NCBI GenBank assembly: GCA_014382535.1
Contig: JACNJN010000114.1
Location: 1-35,887 of the forward strand
Direction of reading: 5' to 3'
DNA: 35,887 nt
Source: Candidatus Desulfolinea nitratireducens
GTDB lineage: Bacteria; Chloroflexota; Anaerolineae; Anaerolineales; Villigracilaceae
Each line of letters opens with the position of its first letter. The first letter of the stretch is position 1. The notes beneath the pieces were generated by a model. That model searched no databases. It had not been told where the DNA came from and was given only the letters and a program-made list of their open reading frames with translations. This document shows, piece by piece, positions 1-10,400 of this stretch. The translations under genes and the position numbers were made by a program.

Positions 1-139
1 AGTTCAAGGTCATCTAACATCATCATGTTCTTAGTTTACTTGCTTATTACAAAAATTAAAAGGTCTCCCTCCTTTTTGCTTACCCCTATTTATTGAGAAG
101 ATACCTTTTCCGCTTAGAGAGACACAAAAAATTATAATT

Positions 140-2467
140 GTGGGGGCTAATGAGCAATTAAAAAAGGACCAGCGAGTCTGGCGCTTGCTTACCAACTCCG
201 GGAACTTCTATTCTGATAATTTGGATTTGCAGCTTGAAGACGCATTTATCTTTGGCGGGCAAGCGGCCATTCCCTACGATCTGCCTCGGTCATTGACACG
301 GGTACTGGCGCAAATCGTTCACTACATCCCCTGTGATGGAGGCTGGCTGGCTATCTATGGGGATGGATTCCTGAAAATAGAAGCGCATTGGCAGTTACCC
401 GAAATTTTAGGGAAAAAACTTTCAATGGGGGGAGACACTCTTCTTGCCCAAATCAAAACGAAACCAGATTCTCTTCGATTGGAGAAAGGGCATCCTGACT
501 GGAAAATAATCGCAAAAGAGATATTGCTCCCCGCTAGCGCAGAGGTTTGGGCAATTCTGCCCCTGATGATTGGAAACCGCATCACAGGAATTGTTGCATT
601 ATCGCGTAATGCATTATTCAGCGAGACAGAGTGGCAAAAACTGCAACGATTTAGCGTCCATGCTGCAACATCAGTCGAGATGTTTGTCACTTTTGCTGAG
701 ATGGCAAATCATTTAAGGCGTCAGGCGATGCTCAATGATTTTGCGATGATCGTTTCCTCGGCACAGAATCTTGATCAAATTGTACGGCGCGTTTTTGCAC
801 TGCTCACACGTACCTTTGCGACGGAATCACTGTCTCTCTTTTTGCTCTCCTCCGATGGTAGAACATTGCGAAAATATCGTAACCAGGAACGTCGCTTATC
901 CCCACGCACCGAATTCGTCGAAGGCCATCCGATTGCAAATTTTATTCGCGAAGGAAAGAATATCCGTGTTGAAAGTGCGGAGGCACTAGACTATGCTTTA
1001 GTCGACAAGGATATGCAGGCAGCCTTGATTGTTCCATTAAAGTATCGTGGTAATGTAATCGGTGTGTTGGCTTTGCAGAGTGAGGAAGTAGCTGCTTTCA
1101 GCGGCTATGATGAGAATCTTCTGGTCGTTATCGCCAGCCATTTAGCTGGCTTGGTGGAATACGGCCGGTTGCGGGAAGAAGCTGAGGCTCGCGCGGGGAA
1201 CCTTGGGCTTATCCATGAGGTGGTCCAGCAGGTGATTGGGTTGACCAATGTCGAGGAGGTTGCCCAGATTACAGCTGACTTGCTTGTACAGCATTTTTCG
1301 TATGAATTAGCGGTTGTGATGTTTGTGGATAATCTTCAAAACCTGCAAGTAAAGGGAATTAGTGGCGCAGCAGCACCCTTGGTCAGATCTGCTCTGGATA
1401 AATTTGACTCCCCCACACAGCAAGGAATCACAGGACACGTTTTTACCACTGGCGAGAGCATCATGTCTGATGATGTAAGCCAAAATCAAGCTTATGAACA
1501 TGTCCCTGGCTGGGAGATCGGTTCAGAAATTTGCGTTGCTCTACGGGAGGGTGATCGCATTTTGGGAATCATTGATGTGGAGGCCAGTGTAAAAAATGCC
1601 TTTACACATACTGATCTTATGGCGCTGGAATCATTAGCTGGGTTTTTAACCAGTGTAGTATCCAGCGTGGATCGTTATCAAATGCTCCAGGACACAAATC
1701 AAATCTTGCAAAAAACTCAAAAAGAGCTGCAAAAACGAATGGAAGCTCAGCATGCTGCGGAAAATAAACTAATTCAGGCAGCGAAACTTGCTGCTGTTGG
1801 AGAGATGGCAGCGGGGATTGCCCATGAGCTAAATAATCCTCTTACCACAGTTGCAGGTTTCTCTGAACTCGTCCTTGAAGACCTGCCAGCTGAATCTTCA
1901 CAGCGTGCTGATCTTGAGATGGTTTTACGAGAAGCTAAACGTGCTCGGAGTGTTGTCCGTCGACTGCTCGATTTTTCCCGTCAAAGCGAAAGCGTTCGGG
2001 TACGCGCTGACTTGAATGAAGTCATTGAAGATGTTGCTGCCCTGACGGGGCACCTTCTTGAAACAAGCAATGTGGATTTTGAAATGAAGCTTGGCAAAGA
2101 TCTTCCCTGGGTATTAATGGATCGGGATCAGATGAAACAAGTCGTCTTGAATCTCCTGCATAATGCCCTCCATGCCATGCCAAATGGCGGCAAATTGTCT
2201 GTTCAAACTGAAGCCCGCCAAAAAGACAAAAAGGAATGGCTATTAATGGCTGTGCAAGATACAGGTGATGGTATTGCGGTTGAAGATCTTGATCGAATTT
2301 TCGAGCCTTTCTTTACGACCAAGGCAAAGGATGGTGGAACCGGTCTTGGTCTCGCTGTAAGTTATGGCATTGTGACAGATCATAACGGTAGTATTGATTT
2401 GCAAAGCACAAGCGATGAGGGTACTTGCTTTAATGTTTGGTTGCCCATTGAGGAAAATCACCAATGA
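140..2467 (+). CDS. Soluble triple-GAF sensor histidine kinase
   Basis: This 775-residue protein has no membrane segment or signal peptide, so it should sense cytoplasmic cues. Three GAF-like domains are visible, at about 45-185, 195-345 and 355-510. A short coiled coil leads to HisKA with the H-box IAHELNNPL (phospho-acceptor His562). HATPase_c follows, with the N-box around Asn671-Asn674, a DTGDGI G1 box and GTGLGL. All catalytic boxes look intact. There is no receiver domain, so phosphate must go to a separate REC, most simply the REC of the next two genes. The start is GTG at 140 because no other plausible in-frame start lies nearby. No clear Shine-Dalgarno precedes it, so the start is the least certain point. 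The next gene overlaps by 4 bp (ATGA), which indicates translational coupling. Confidence 0.9.
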   Translation: MGANEQLKKDQRVWRLLTNSGNFYSDNLDLQLEDAFIFGGQAAIPYDLPRSLTRVLAQIVHYIPCDGGWLAIYGDGFLKIEAHWQLPEILGKKLSMGGDTLLAQIKTKPDSLRLEKGHPDWKIIAKEILLPASAEVWAILPLMIGNRITGIVALSRNALFSETEWQKLQRFSVHAATSVEMFVTFAEMANHLRRQAMLNDFAMIVSSAQNLDQIVRRVFALLTRTFATESLSLFLLSSDGRTLRKYRNQERRLSPRTEFVEGHPIANFIREGKNIRVESAEALDYALVDKDMQAALIVPLKYRGNVIGVLALQSEEVAAFSGYDENLLVVIASHLAGLVEYGRLREEAEARAGNLGLIHEVVQQVIGLTNVEEVAQITADLLVQHFSYELAVVMFVDNLQNLQVKGISGAAAPLVRSALDKFDSPTQQGITGHVFTTGESIMSDDVSQNQAYEHVPGWEIGSEICVALREGDRILGIIDVEASVKNAFTHTDLMALESLAGFLTSVVSSVDRYQMLQDTNQILQKTQKELQKRMEAQHAAENKLIQAAKLAAVGEMAAGIAHELNNPLTTVAGFSELVLEDLPAESSQRADLEMVLREAKRARSVVRRLLDFSRQSESVRVRADLNEVIEDVAALTGHLLETSNVDFEMKLGKDLPWVLMDRDQMKQVVLNLLHNALHAMPNGGKLSVQTEARQKDKKEWLLMAVQDTGDGIAVEDLDRIFEPFFTTKAKDGGTGLGLAVSYGIVTDHNGSIDLQSTSDEGTCFNVWLPIEENHQ

Positions 2468-4053
2468 GCGGACCCTTTGTCTTGATCGTTGACGATGAAC
2501 CGGGCATTGCAAAACTGTGTGAACGACTGTTGACGCGAGCAGGCTTCCGCACTTTGGCATTTACCGATCCCCAAAAGGCAATGGCACAGTTGCGTGGAGA
2601 ACGGGTTGATTTACTCCTTGTTGACATTCGTATGCCGGAGATAGATGGCTTTGGTGTGGTCGCCTACGCAAAGGAACAGCAGCCTGATATCGCCACTCTG
2701 ATCATGACGGGATTCGGAACTGTAGAAACAGCCATCAAAGCCCTGCGCCAGGGAGTAGACGGGTTGATTCTGAAACCCTTTGAGGAAAGCAAGGAACTTG
2801 TTGATGCAGTCAAGCAAGCGCTTTCTGATAATCAGCGGAAGCGAGATGCGGCGCATACTGAAGCCCTGCGGCCACTCTTTGATGTGACCAAAGCATTTCT
2901 AGCAGAAACCCGTCCAGATCGGTTGCCAGAATTAATCGTTGAGGCTATTTGTAATCAGATGCGTTGTGAACAAGCTGCATATTACCAGTATGCACCAGAA
3001 AGTGGGGTGTTGACTCTGCTCTCGAAACGAGGCCAAGCCTTCCCGGAAAACGATGGCGAAACTGCCTGGGAGGCGGTAACAAAAATCAGTGAGACGGGAC
3101 TTCCTGTAACAGTCACAGAAACCGAAACCGAACATCCTTCTTTACAAAAAAAGTTAGTTAATTTGGGAGTGGGTTCTGCACTTTTTGTGCCAATTTCCCA
3201 CTCAGGTGTCCATGCTCTGTTATATGCAGGCAGGGAAATAGCTCAGGCAGCTTTTCGTGAAATTGACCTTGATACTTTTCTGATTCTGGCGCAGCAAGCA
3301 TCGGTTGCGGTTGAGAATGCGACCTTGTATGCTGAACTAAGAGAGTATGTACAGCAAGTGGAGGATTCGCAAAAGGCTCTTTTACAGGCCGAAAAAATGG
3401 CTACGGCAGGACGCCTGACTGCATCGATTGCCCATGAGATAAATAATCCTTTGCAGGCGGTGCGAAATTGCCTGCATTTGGCTGGGCGCGAGGATCTTCC
3501 GGATGAAAAACGGAAAGAATATTTAACATTGGCACAGAATGAATTAGATCGACTCAGCATGACTGTTCAGCGTATGTTGGATTTTTATCGTCCAGGTATT
3601 GTTTCTCCAAAAAAGGTTGATTTGCCAGATATTTTGAACCATGTTTTAGGATTGATGGATACCCAGCTTCAGAAGAAAAATATTATAGTCAGTCAGGCCT
3701 TCCCAAAACACCTTCCGCTAGTGATGGCTGTGGGGGCGCAATTGCAGCAGGTATTCCTCAATCTCATCCTGAATGCTTACGATGCCATGGACTCAGGCGG
3801 AAGGATTGAGATAAGCGCCCGCAGGAGAAAAGATACAGTTGATATAATTTTTCAGGATAGCGGCTCAGGGATCGCACCCAGGGATCAGGCGAGTATATTT
3901 GAGCCTTTTATCAGCAACAAAGAGGGTGGAACGGGGCTTGGTCTAACCGTGAGTTACAACATTATTACTGCCCTCGGTGGCGAATTAGAATTTATTCCAA
4001 ACGATCAGAGTGGAGCATGCTTTCAGGTAACTTTACCAATTGGAGATAAATAA
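2464..4053 (+). CDS. REC-GAF hybrid histidine kinase
   Basis: The 529-residue protein starts with a receiver domain (about 1-125). It has the VDDEP acidic pair, phospho-acceptor Asp54 in VDIRMP, and Lys104 in LKPF. A GAF-like domain spans about 140-290 and is followed by a short coiled coil. HisKA has His324 in IAHEINNPL, and HATPase_c has Asn433/Asn437 and GTGLGL near the end. No membrane segment is seen. An N-terminal REC ahead of the kinase suits a kinase whose activity is set by phosphorylation from a partner, probably the upstream triple-GAF kinase (inference). The ATG lies within the upstream stop (ATGA), and GAGGA sits about 9 nt ahead, so the start is well supported. Confidence 0.92.
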   Translation: MSGPFVLIVDDEPGIAKLCERLLTRAGFRTLAFTDPQKAMAQLRGERVDLLLVDIRMPEIDGFGVVAYAKEQQPDIATLIMTGFGTVETAIKALRQGVDGLILKPFEESKELVDAVKQALSDNQRKRDAAHTEALRPLFDVTKAFLAETRPDRLPELIVEAICNQMRCEQAAYYQYAPESGVLTLLSKRGQAFPENDGETAWEAVTKISETGLPVTVTETETEHPSLQKKLVNLGVGSALFVPISHSGVHALLYAGREIAQAAFREIDLDTFLILAQQASVAVENATLYAELREYVQQVEDSQKALLQAEKMATAGRLTASIAHEINNPLQAVRNCLHLAGREDLPDEKRKEYLTLAQNELDRLSMTVQRMLDFYRPGIVSPKKVDLPDILNHVLGLMDTQLQKKNIIVSQAFPKHLPLVMAVGAQLQQVFLNLILNAYDAMDSGGRIEISARRRKDTVDIIFQDSGSGIAPRDQASIFEPFISNKEGGTGLGLTVSYNIITALGGELEFIPNDQSGACFQVTLPIGDK

Positions 4054-4799
4054 TGCCCCAAACTATTTTAATTGTCGATGACGAACCAATTGCATTGAAA
4101 ACTCTTGGCGATATTTTGCGTCTGGAAGGATACACTATTGCGACTGCATCAAATGGGCAATTAGCCGTCGGTTACGTAAGGAACCACTATGTCGATATGA
4201 TGATCGTCGACTTGCGGATGCCTGGAATTGGTGGTCTTGAGGTTGTACATATTGTTAATGAAATATCCCCTGAAACCGAAATAATTCTTCTGACAGCTTT
4301 TGGCACAACAGAAAGCGCGGTTGAAGCCCTGCGGCTTCGCATTCACGATTATCTTCTCAAACCAGCCTCGCCAGCCCAGATTTTGGCAAGTGTGCGAATG
4401 GGGTTATCCCGTCGGGAGGCCAAACTCCGTTCGCTGGAAGGCTACGCCACCGACGTACCTCCAGATGAGCGGGTTGCTACCATTAAATTAAAAGATGGCA
4501 CAGTAATTGACCTTTCGCGTCGATTAATTAAATATGAGGAAGAGGAAACTCCCCTGACCCCAGCGGAAGGACGCCTATTGAGAATCTTCATCGAAAATGT
4601 TGGACGCGTATTTTCTCACCGTGAATTAGTGCTGCTTGTCCAGGGCTATGAAACTGCCCAACACGAAGCGCCAGAAATTCTCCGTCCACTGGTAAGTCGA
4701 CTCCGTCAAAAGATTCAAAATGTCCCCTCTTTAGAGGGGGCAATTGTCAGTGTTCGTGGAACGGGTTATCTTTTTGTATATAAAACTGAAGGGATATAG
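4053..4799 (+). CDS. OmpR/PhoB-family response regulator (REC + winged helix)
   Basis: The 248-residue protein has an N-terminal receiver domain (about 1-120) with a VDDEP acidic pair, phospho-acceptor Asp53 in VDLRMP, a Thr in LLTAFG and Lys103 in LLKPAS. A winged-helix DNA-binding domain (about 145-245) carries LTPAEGRLLRIF, the recognition-helix stretch LRPLVSRLRQKIQ and the terminal hairpin SVRGTGYLF. This is the transcriptional output of the three-gene operon; its targets cannot be read from the window. It follows the kinase with a 1-bp TAATG overlap and GGAG 7 nt upstream. The start is secure. It ends 3 bp from the convergent transporter gene. Confidence 0.94.
   Translation: MPQTILIVDDEPIALKTLGDILRLEGYTIATASNGQLAVGYVRNHYVDMMIVDLRMPGIGGLEVVHIVNEISPETEIILLTAFGTTESAVEALRLRIHDYLLKPASPAQILASVRMGLSRREAKLRSLEGYATDVPPDERVATIKLKDGTVIDLSRRLIKYEEEETPLTPAEGRLLRIFIENVGRVFSHRELVLLVQGYETAQHEAPEILRPLVSRLRQKIQNVPSLEGAIVSVRGTGYLFVYKTEGI
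4724..4739 (-). terminator. Possible terminator hairpin of the minus-strand operon
   Basis: CCCCTC-TTTA-GAGGGG forms a perfect 6-bp GC-rich stem with a 4-nt loop. It lies inside the 3' end of the response-regulator gene, about 64 nt beyond the stop of the minus-strand transporter. Read on the minus strand it is followed by ACATTTTGAATCTTTT, which is T-rich but not an immediate T run. In the plus direction no T run follows. A role as the end of the long minus transcript is plausible but weakly supported, because the operons converge with only 3 bp between their stops. Confidence 0.3.
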
Positions 4800-4802
4800 T
4801 GA

Positions 4803-5750
4803 TTATGTATGAGGTCCCCAGGGAATATCCGGAGGAAGTTGTTGTGAGGGGCGAATCCAACTGAGCCAACCTCCTGGCCTATTGATTACCTTTTTCTTTT
4901 CAAACCGAACAAGCAAAAGACTGACGATTAACCCAGCTACGCCAATCCACTGAAGCAGGCTTAGTTCCTCATTTAACCAAATTAGGCCCAACCCAACTGT
5001 GATAACAAGTTCTCCAAGCCCCAGTAAGGCTGTTTGTAAACCGCCGATATGTTTTACTCCAAAAAAGAGCGTCAACCGTGATAAAAAAGTGACCAGGGTA
5101 AGACCGATGACTGGCCACCAAACCACATCGCCAATTGGCCACTGGTGGTCAAATAAAAAATAGGCGGGGACAACAATCGCGCTCATAAAAAGCAGTGTAT
5201 AGAGCGTAACTGTTGGAGCAGGTACTTCATAGAGGACACGTTGATTTACGGGGAGGTGGAGTGCATATAAAGCGGATGCGATAAGCATCATCGTTACGCC
5301 AGTCATATCAATCCCCCCGTTATTAACATTGGCGATTAAAATGATTGCCATAGTTGCCAATACTATTCTGATGAGGGTAAGTCGAGTTGGAGCCTGACGA
5401 TCTAACAATAACCAAATGACTACAAAAACCGGATATAAGGAATAAAGTAGATGACCGACGCTTGCACTTAACCTCCCTAAGGCCATATAGTAAAACAAAG
5501 AGCCAATGCCGTTAATTGCACCTGCCAGGGCACATCCAGCAAGCCCAAGGGGAAAAATATAAAAATACTCACGCTTGAAGATCAAAATCAGAGTTAGTAA
5601 TAGTAACGTAGCAAAACTTGTTCTCAATGCGACGACAGCTATGGGGGAAAAACCCCATATAATGGCTTGTTTGCCAAAAATCGGGGTCAATCCCAAAAAA
5701 ACGGCCGAAATAACAGCCGCACTGATGCCTCTTCTTTGCTCTGATCTCAT
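4803..5750 (-). CDS. EamA/DMT-superfamily transporter
   Basis: The 315-residue polytopic membrane protein has about ten hydrophobic helices in two repeats of five, the standard EamA layout. Typical repeat signatures include ALGRLSASVGHLLYSLYPV at the end of the first repeat and GELVITVGLGLIWLNEELS in the second. A polar tail rich in Pro, Trp and Gln follows. The EamA family includes exporters of amino acids and metabolites such as RhtA (threonine/homoserine), but the substrate cannot be read from sequence. The gene begins 6 bp after the stop of the threonine synthase-REC gene, with no clear Shine-Dalgarno of its own, so it is probably translationally coupled. That placement suggests a transport role linked to the enzyme's product (inference). 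Confidence 0.9.
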   Translation of the reverse strand: MRSEQRRGISAAVISAVFLGLTPIFGKQAIIWGFSPIAVVALRTSFATLLLLTLILIFKREYFYIFPLGLAGCALAGAINGIGSLFYYMALGRLSASVGHLLYSLYPVFVVIWLLLDRQAPTRLTLIRIVLATMAIILIANVNNGGIDMTGVTMMLIASALYALHLPVNQRVLYEVPAPTVTLYTLLFMSAIVVPAYFLFDHQWPIGDVVWWPVIGLTLVTFLSRLTLFFGVKHIGGLQTALLGLGELVITVGLGLIWLNEELSLLQWIGVAGLIVSLLLVRFEKKKVINRPGGWLSWIRPSQQLPPDIPWGPHT

Positions 5751-5756
5751 TTTTTA

Positions 5757-7436
5757 TTAATTAATAATAGCGTGAACTTCATCAAGGAATTCATCACTCA
5801 TGAAATCTCCTTTTTGCAGGAGGGATTGAATTTGCCCTTTCAATCTTTCTCTTTCTTTAGCGGTTAATTCCTTGGCTGTTGATACTATGACTGGAATATT
5901 CTCTGTTTCTGAACTTGCCTTTAACTCGTCCAAAACACCAAAGCCATCTAATTCAGGCATCATGAGGTCAAGGATAATTAGATCTGGTTTTTCGCGTCGG
6001 ATAATTTTTAAGGCTTCTTTCCCGTTACTGGCCTCAAAGATATTAAAGTCTCCTTGTGACTGGAGAATGCGGCGGATGAGGAGCCTGGCTTCGGTAGTAT
6101 CATCAACAATGATGATCCTTGGGAAACGCTCGGGGACAACGTGACTAAGTGCGGCCAGCACACCTTCCTGAGGAGTTTTCTCATCAGGATTCGTATCAGG
6201 AAGAACCACATTTCGTGCCCAATTATCTCCCAGGACAAATTTTTCAGGAGGCATGGTATGACCTGTGCAATTGATCACCACAGTCTCTTCAGGCTTAATT
6301 ACACCAGAGCGCACCAGTTTAAAAAGACCTGCAAAGGCAACAGCGGATGCAGGCTCGGCTGAAATCCCCTCCATTTTTGCGAGAACGTGCATGGCACGAA
6401 ACGCTTCCTCATCGGTGACGCTTTCGAAAACACCTCTTGTTGCATCAACTTCCTTGCGCAAGAGTTGGTAGGTACGGCCAGGATCACCAGTGGCAAGGGT
6501 TTCAATATGGGTTCTGGGAACTTCAACAGGCTCTGCTATTTCCAATCCTTTTTTCCAGCTGTTAACGATTGGTGCGCAACCAGCAGACTGAATCCCTGCA
6601 AGGGCAGGTTTTTTATTAATAAATCCCATTTTCTCCAATTCAGAAAAACCTTTTGCAACACCCAGTGGTCCCATTCCGCCGCTAATAGCCTGTATGTACC
6701 AGTCGGGTGTTTGCCAAAGCGGCGTTTCGGAGTCGGTGGTGCTATCAGACGTACCATGAAGGGCTGTGAGTTGCTCAGCGATTTCAAATGCAATTGTTTT
6801 CATTGATTCAACGGCTGAGTTTGATCGCGCCCCCATACTTTGATATAGATTTCTTTGTTTGGCGAATTCTGATGCTGCCCGCTTAACGGCATCATAAGAA
6901 CCCGTTACTTTGACTACCTGACTACCGTAGAGAGCAATTTCCCGCATTTTTACTGCAGGGACAAGACTTGTTACAAAAGCCCAAAGCTTGATGCCTGCAC
7001 GTGCGGCGTATGCAGAGTAAGCGATTGCAACATTCCCGGTTGAGGCAACCACCATTTCTGTGATACCTGCTTCCTTAAGGGCAGCAATGGATACAGCTGC
7101 CTGACGATCTTTAAAGGAGGCCGTTGGTCCTTGGCGCTCATCTTTAATAAAGATATTGGGACAGCCAAGCATCAGGCCAAGATTTGTGGCCCTAATTAAT
7201 GGCGTCCCGCCTTCACCGAGGGAAATTGATGGGTTGGGGTTTTGAACAGGTAACAACTCACGATAACGCCAAAGATCGAAAGGGCGATTTGCAAGCAGTT
7301 TAGGGAGTGTTTTTGAAAGTGTCTCTAGGTCATATTCTGCTTCACGCCATTGACTATTGCACTGAGGGCAATTTGTAGCTGTAGGAAAATAGGGAGCTTT
7401 TTGGCCGCAATCAATACAACGAAGAATGAAAGACAT
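5757..7436 (-). CDS. Threonine synthase-like PLP enzyme fused to a C-terminal REC domain
   Basis: The 559-residue protein opens with a zinc ribbon (Cys7, Cys10, Cys23, Cys26). A fold-type II PLP domain of the threonine synthase family follows (about 60-425), with the PLP lysine Lys109 in TASFKDRQ and the phosphate-binding loop ASTGNVA. Threonine synthase turns O-phosphohomoserine into threonine; the family also holds relatives with other substrates, so the exact reaction is not certain. After a linker a complete receiver domain spans about 440-559. It has Asp445-Asp446, phospho-acceptor Asp490 in LDLMMP, a Ser-Thr pair in IVSTAKE and Lys in LLQKGD instead of the usual KP. The reading frame is continuous and family members normally lack this REC. 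It lies 17 bp after the hybrid kinase gene. The ATG has AAGGA only at a distant spacing. Confidence 0.93.
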   Translation of the reverse strand: MSFILRCIDCGQKAPYFPTATNCPQCNSQWREAEYDLETLSKTLPKLLANRPFDLWRYRELLPVQNPNPSISLGEGGTPLIRATNLGLMLGCPNIFIKDERQGPTASFKDRQAAVSIAALKEAGITEMVVASTGNVAIAYSAYAARAGIKLWAFVTSLVPAVKMREIALYGSQVVKVTGSYDAVKRAASEFAKQRNLYQSMGARSNSAVESMKTIAFEIAEQLTALHGTSDSTTDSETPLWQTPDWYIQAISGGMGPLGVAKGFSELEKMGFINKKPALAGIQSAGCAPIVNSWKKGLEIAEPVEVPRTHIETLATGDPGRTYQLLRKEVDATRGVFESVTDEEAFRAMHVLAKMEGISAEPASAVAFAGLFKLVRSGVIKPEETVVINCTGHTMPPEKFVLGDNWARNVVLPDTNPDEKTPQEGVLAALSHVVPERFPRIIIVDDTTEARLLIRRILQSQGDFNIFEASNGKEALKIIRREKPDLIILDLMMPELDGFGVLDELKASSETENIPVIVSTAKELTAKERERLKGQIQSLLQKGDFMSDEFLDEVHAIIN

Positions 7437-7453
7437 ATTTATTAATTTATTCC

Positions 7454-10400
7454 TTATTTCTTGAAAAGGTTAAGGCTGCGCCCAAGTACAGATAATAATT
7501 CTTTGGGATCCAGCGTGCCTTTTTGGATCAGGTGGTGATTGAGAGAATCAAGTTTTTCTTGTTGGGTGGAACTGATATCACCTCCGCTGATGAGGATTAC
7601 AGGAATATCCCTAAGTTCAGCTTTTGCTTGCATGGCGTCAATTATCTCAAAACCATCCATTTTGGGCATAAAGAGATCAAGGATAACCGCGTCAGGGGGA
7701 TGGCTAACGATCATATCCCAACCAGCAGGCCCATCTTCCGCAAGAATCGGCGTAAAGCCTTTAGCGCTGCTGAGGAGTTTTTCAAGGAGGCGCCGATCAT
7801 CAGGATCATCGTCAATAATGAGGATGTCATGTAGGGTCCCATCGTTGTTTAGCCGATCCAATGCGCCGAGCAGATCATCCTCGATAATTGGTTTGAGAAG
7901 ATAATCTGTTGCGCCAAGCGCGTAGCCTTTATCTGTGTCCTCAACGATGCTGCATACCAATATGGGAATGTGTTGCGTCTCAGGATCAGATTTAAGATCT
8001 TGCAAAACCTGCCAACCATCATAATTTGGCATCATGATATCTAGCGTGATGGCATAGGGATTAATTTCTTTAGCACTCTCAACCGCTTTCTTGGGATCTG
8101 TGAGCGCAATTACCTGATATCCTTGCGTATGTAGATAACGCTGGTAGAGTTTGACGACTTTTTCATCATCATCAATTGCAAGGACAACCCGAGATTGAGC
8201 GTCATCCTGAGATTCTGCAATTTCGATTTCAGGGGTGATCTCTTGATCTTCATGGAGAGGAAGCGTAAAGAAGAAGGTGCTGCCTTTACCAACTTCACTA
8301 TCAAGACCAATTTCTCCGCCGTGCATGTGTACAAGTTCCTGACTGATGGAGAGGCCCAAACCTGAACCACCGGTTGCGCGGGTTGCAGACGCGTCCACTT
8401 GTGAAAATGCCTGGAAAAGTTTCTTTTGATCCTCTTTTGAAATACCAGGTCCGCTGTCAATAACGCTAATGCGAACAAAATCGCCTTCGCTTTCCGCAGT
8501 AACCTTGATCACACCTTCATCTGTAAATTTGGCGGCATTGGAGAATAGATTAATTAATATCTGCCGAACCCGCATTGAATCGGCTTTGACAGCAGGTAAA
8601 TCATTCTGGATCTCTTCCTCCAGGCGAACAGATTTATCTTTAATTAAGCCAACTACGGTAGACATAACGCTCTTGATGAGTTTTTCAACATCAGTTTCGT
8701 CAAAAGTTAATTCCATTTTACCTGCTTCAATCTTGGAAAGATCGAGAATATCGTTAATCAGACCCAGTAAATGTTGGCCCGAATTATAGATAGCAGTCAG
8801 GTCCTGCTGTTGTAAATCTGTTACTGGTCCATCAATACCCTTGATGATGATGCGTGAAAAGCCAATAATGGAATTCAGTGGTGTTCTTAGTTCATGACTC
8901 ATATTTGCCAGAAATTGACTTTTAAGTCTTTCGAGCTCCCGCATTTCAGTAAAGGAATCTTGGGCCAGTTTATAGGAGCGGGCATTGTCAATGGCTGTGG
9001 CAAATTGATCAGCCAGTAGTTGTAAAACAATTACATCATCTGGTGTAAAGGCGTCGACATCGGTAGATTGCAAATCCAGCGCTCCGATAATTCTTCGTCC
9101 AATGATCAGTGGGATGGCTGCCTCCGCCTTTGTTTCAGGAAGCAATGGGTTTGGTTGGTGGTTGGGGTTATCTGTGACATCATTGACAATAAAAGGCTTA
9201 CCGGTATCTGTGGCTGTACCCACAACAGATTTTGAACCAACCTGGAGGGAGTGTTCCCGCTCCTTCATTTCTTTTCCAGCGTCACCTGTTGCTTCACGAA
9301 CAACAACCTCAAACCCAGCCTCTTCAATGGTGAAAATTGCAGCATGGTAATAACCAAAATGCTCCCGAAGCAAATAAACGGCGCGCCTGAACAGGATATC
9401 CATATCCAGTGTCGATGTAACCAGGCGCCCAACCTCCGCCGCTGCGGCCATATAGTCATTTTGTCTCTGCAAAGATTTTTCTGATTCTTGCGCTTCCTGA
9501 AATAAGCGCGCATTTTCAATGGCCACCGCAGCCTGGTTGGCCAGGGTCATTGCTAAATTGAGCTCTTCTTGAGAAAAATGGCGCTCTTCACCAGTACTTT
9601 CCAATTCTATATATCCAATCGCCTGTCTTTTCACGACCAGGGGCAGCACTACAGTGGTTGTGACATCATACTCTTTCATCAATGCCAATTCATTGGGGTC
9701 AGCATCAGGATCGCTGGCATGAATCACCAAAGGTTGAAAATCCGCTAGCGCCTTGGATGTATCGGGATAATCCTTCAAATAGTATATATTCCCAATTTCA
9801 TCCTCTCTGATTTTCTGGCGCCCATTTTTGTCAACCATCAGATCCATTACTACTCGCGCGCTGTGATTTGCAGAATCATATAAGCAGATTGAACATTCTG
9901 GAATTCCTATCACGTTCGTGAAGTTTCGGGCAACAACCCTGGAAATCCCTTCGATTTCAACAGGCGCACTGGAGATGGCCTGGCTGACGTCGAAAATCGT
10001 GGCCATCTCGTTTGCAGCCTTCTGAACGCGTTGATAGGAGAGGGCATTGTCGAGCGCAAGGGCCGCCTGGTTGGCCAGGGTCATCGCCAGGTTTAACTCT
10101 CCATCTGACAAATGTAATTCCTGGTCCCAGTTTTCCAGTTCTACAATACCAATCGCCTGCCCCTTAACAGCTAAGGGTAAGATAATAAGTGATTGAATAT
10201 TGACCTCTTGTGCTTGCATGTAAGCCAGTTCGGCCGGGTCAGCGTCCGAGTCGCTGGCATGAATCTCAAGAGGTTGTTTATTCTCCAACACACGTGCGAT
10301 GACAGGGTAATCTGCTAAAGATTCTGTTCTCCCGACCTCATCATCCACGATCACTTTCCCTGTTTCATCATCAATAAAAATATTGGTACTAATCCTTAGG

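Noticed and set aside
58-76. AAAAGG/CCTTTT hairpin near the left edge as a terminator
   Set aside because: Only two GC pairs in the stem and a short T run; too weak to call without seeing the upstream gene.
133-138. TATAAT as the -10 box of the plus-strand operon
   Set aside because: It lies 1 bp before the GTG start, so a transcript would begin inside the gene, and there is no -35-like sequence at 17 bp.
6387-6806. 139-codon plus-strand open frame antisense to the threonine synthase-REC gene
   Set aside because: It lies wholly within a well-supported gene on the other strand, has no recognisable domain and no ribosome binding context; a shadow frame.
5757-7436. Threonine synthase-REC fusion as a frameshift or missed stop artefact
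   Set aside because: The frame is continuous, the linker of about 15-30 residues is of normal composition, and both domains are complete with all key residues.
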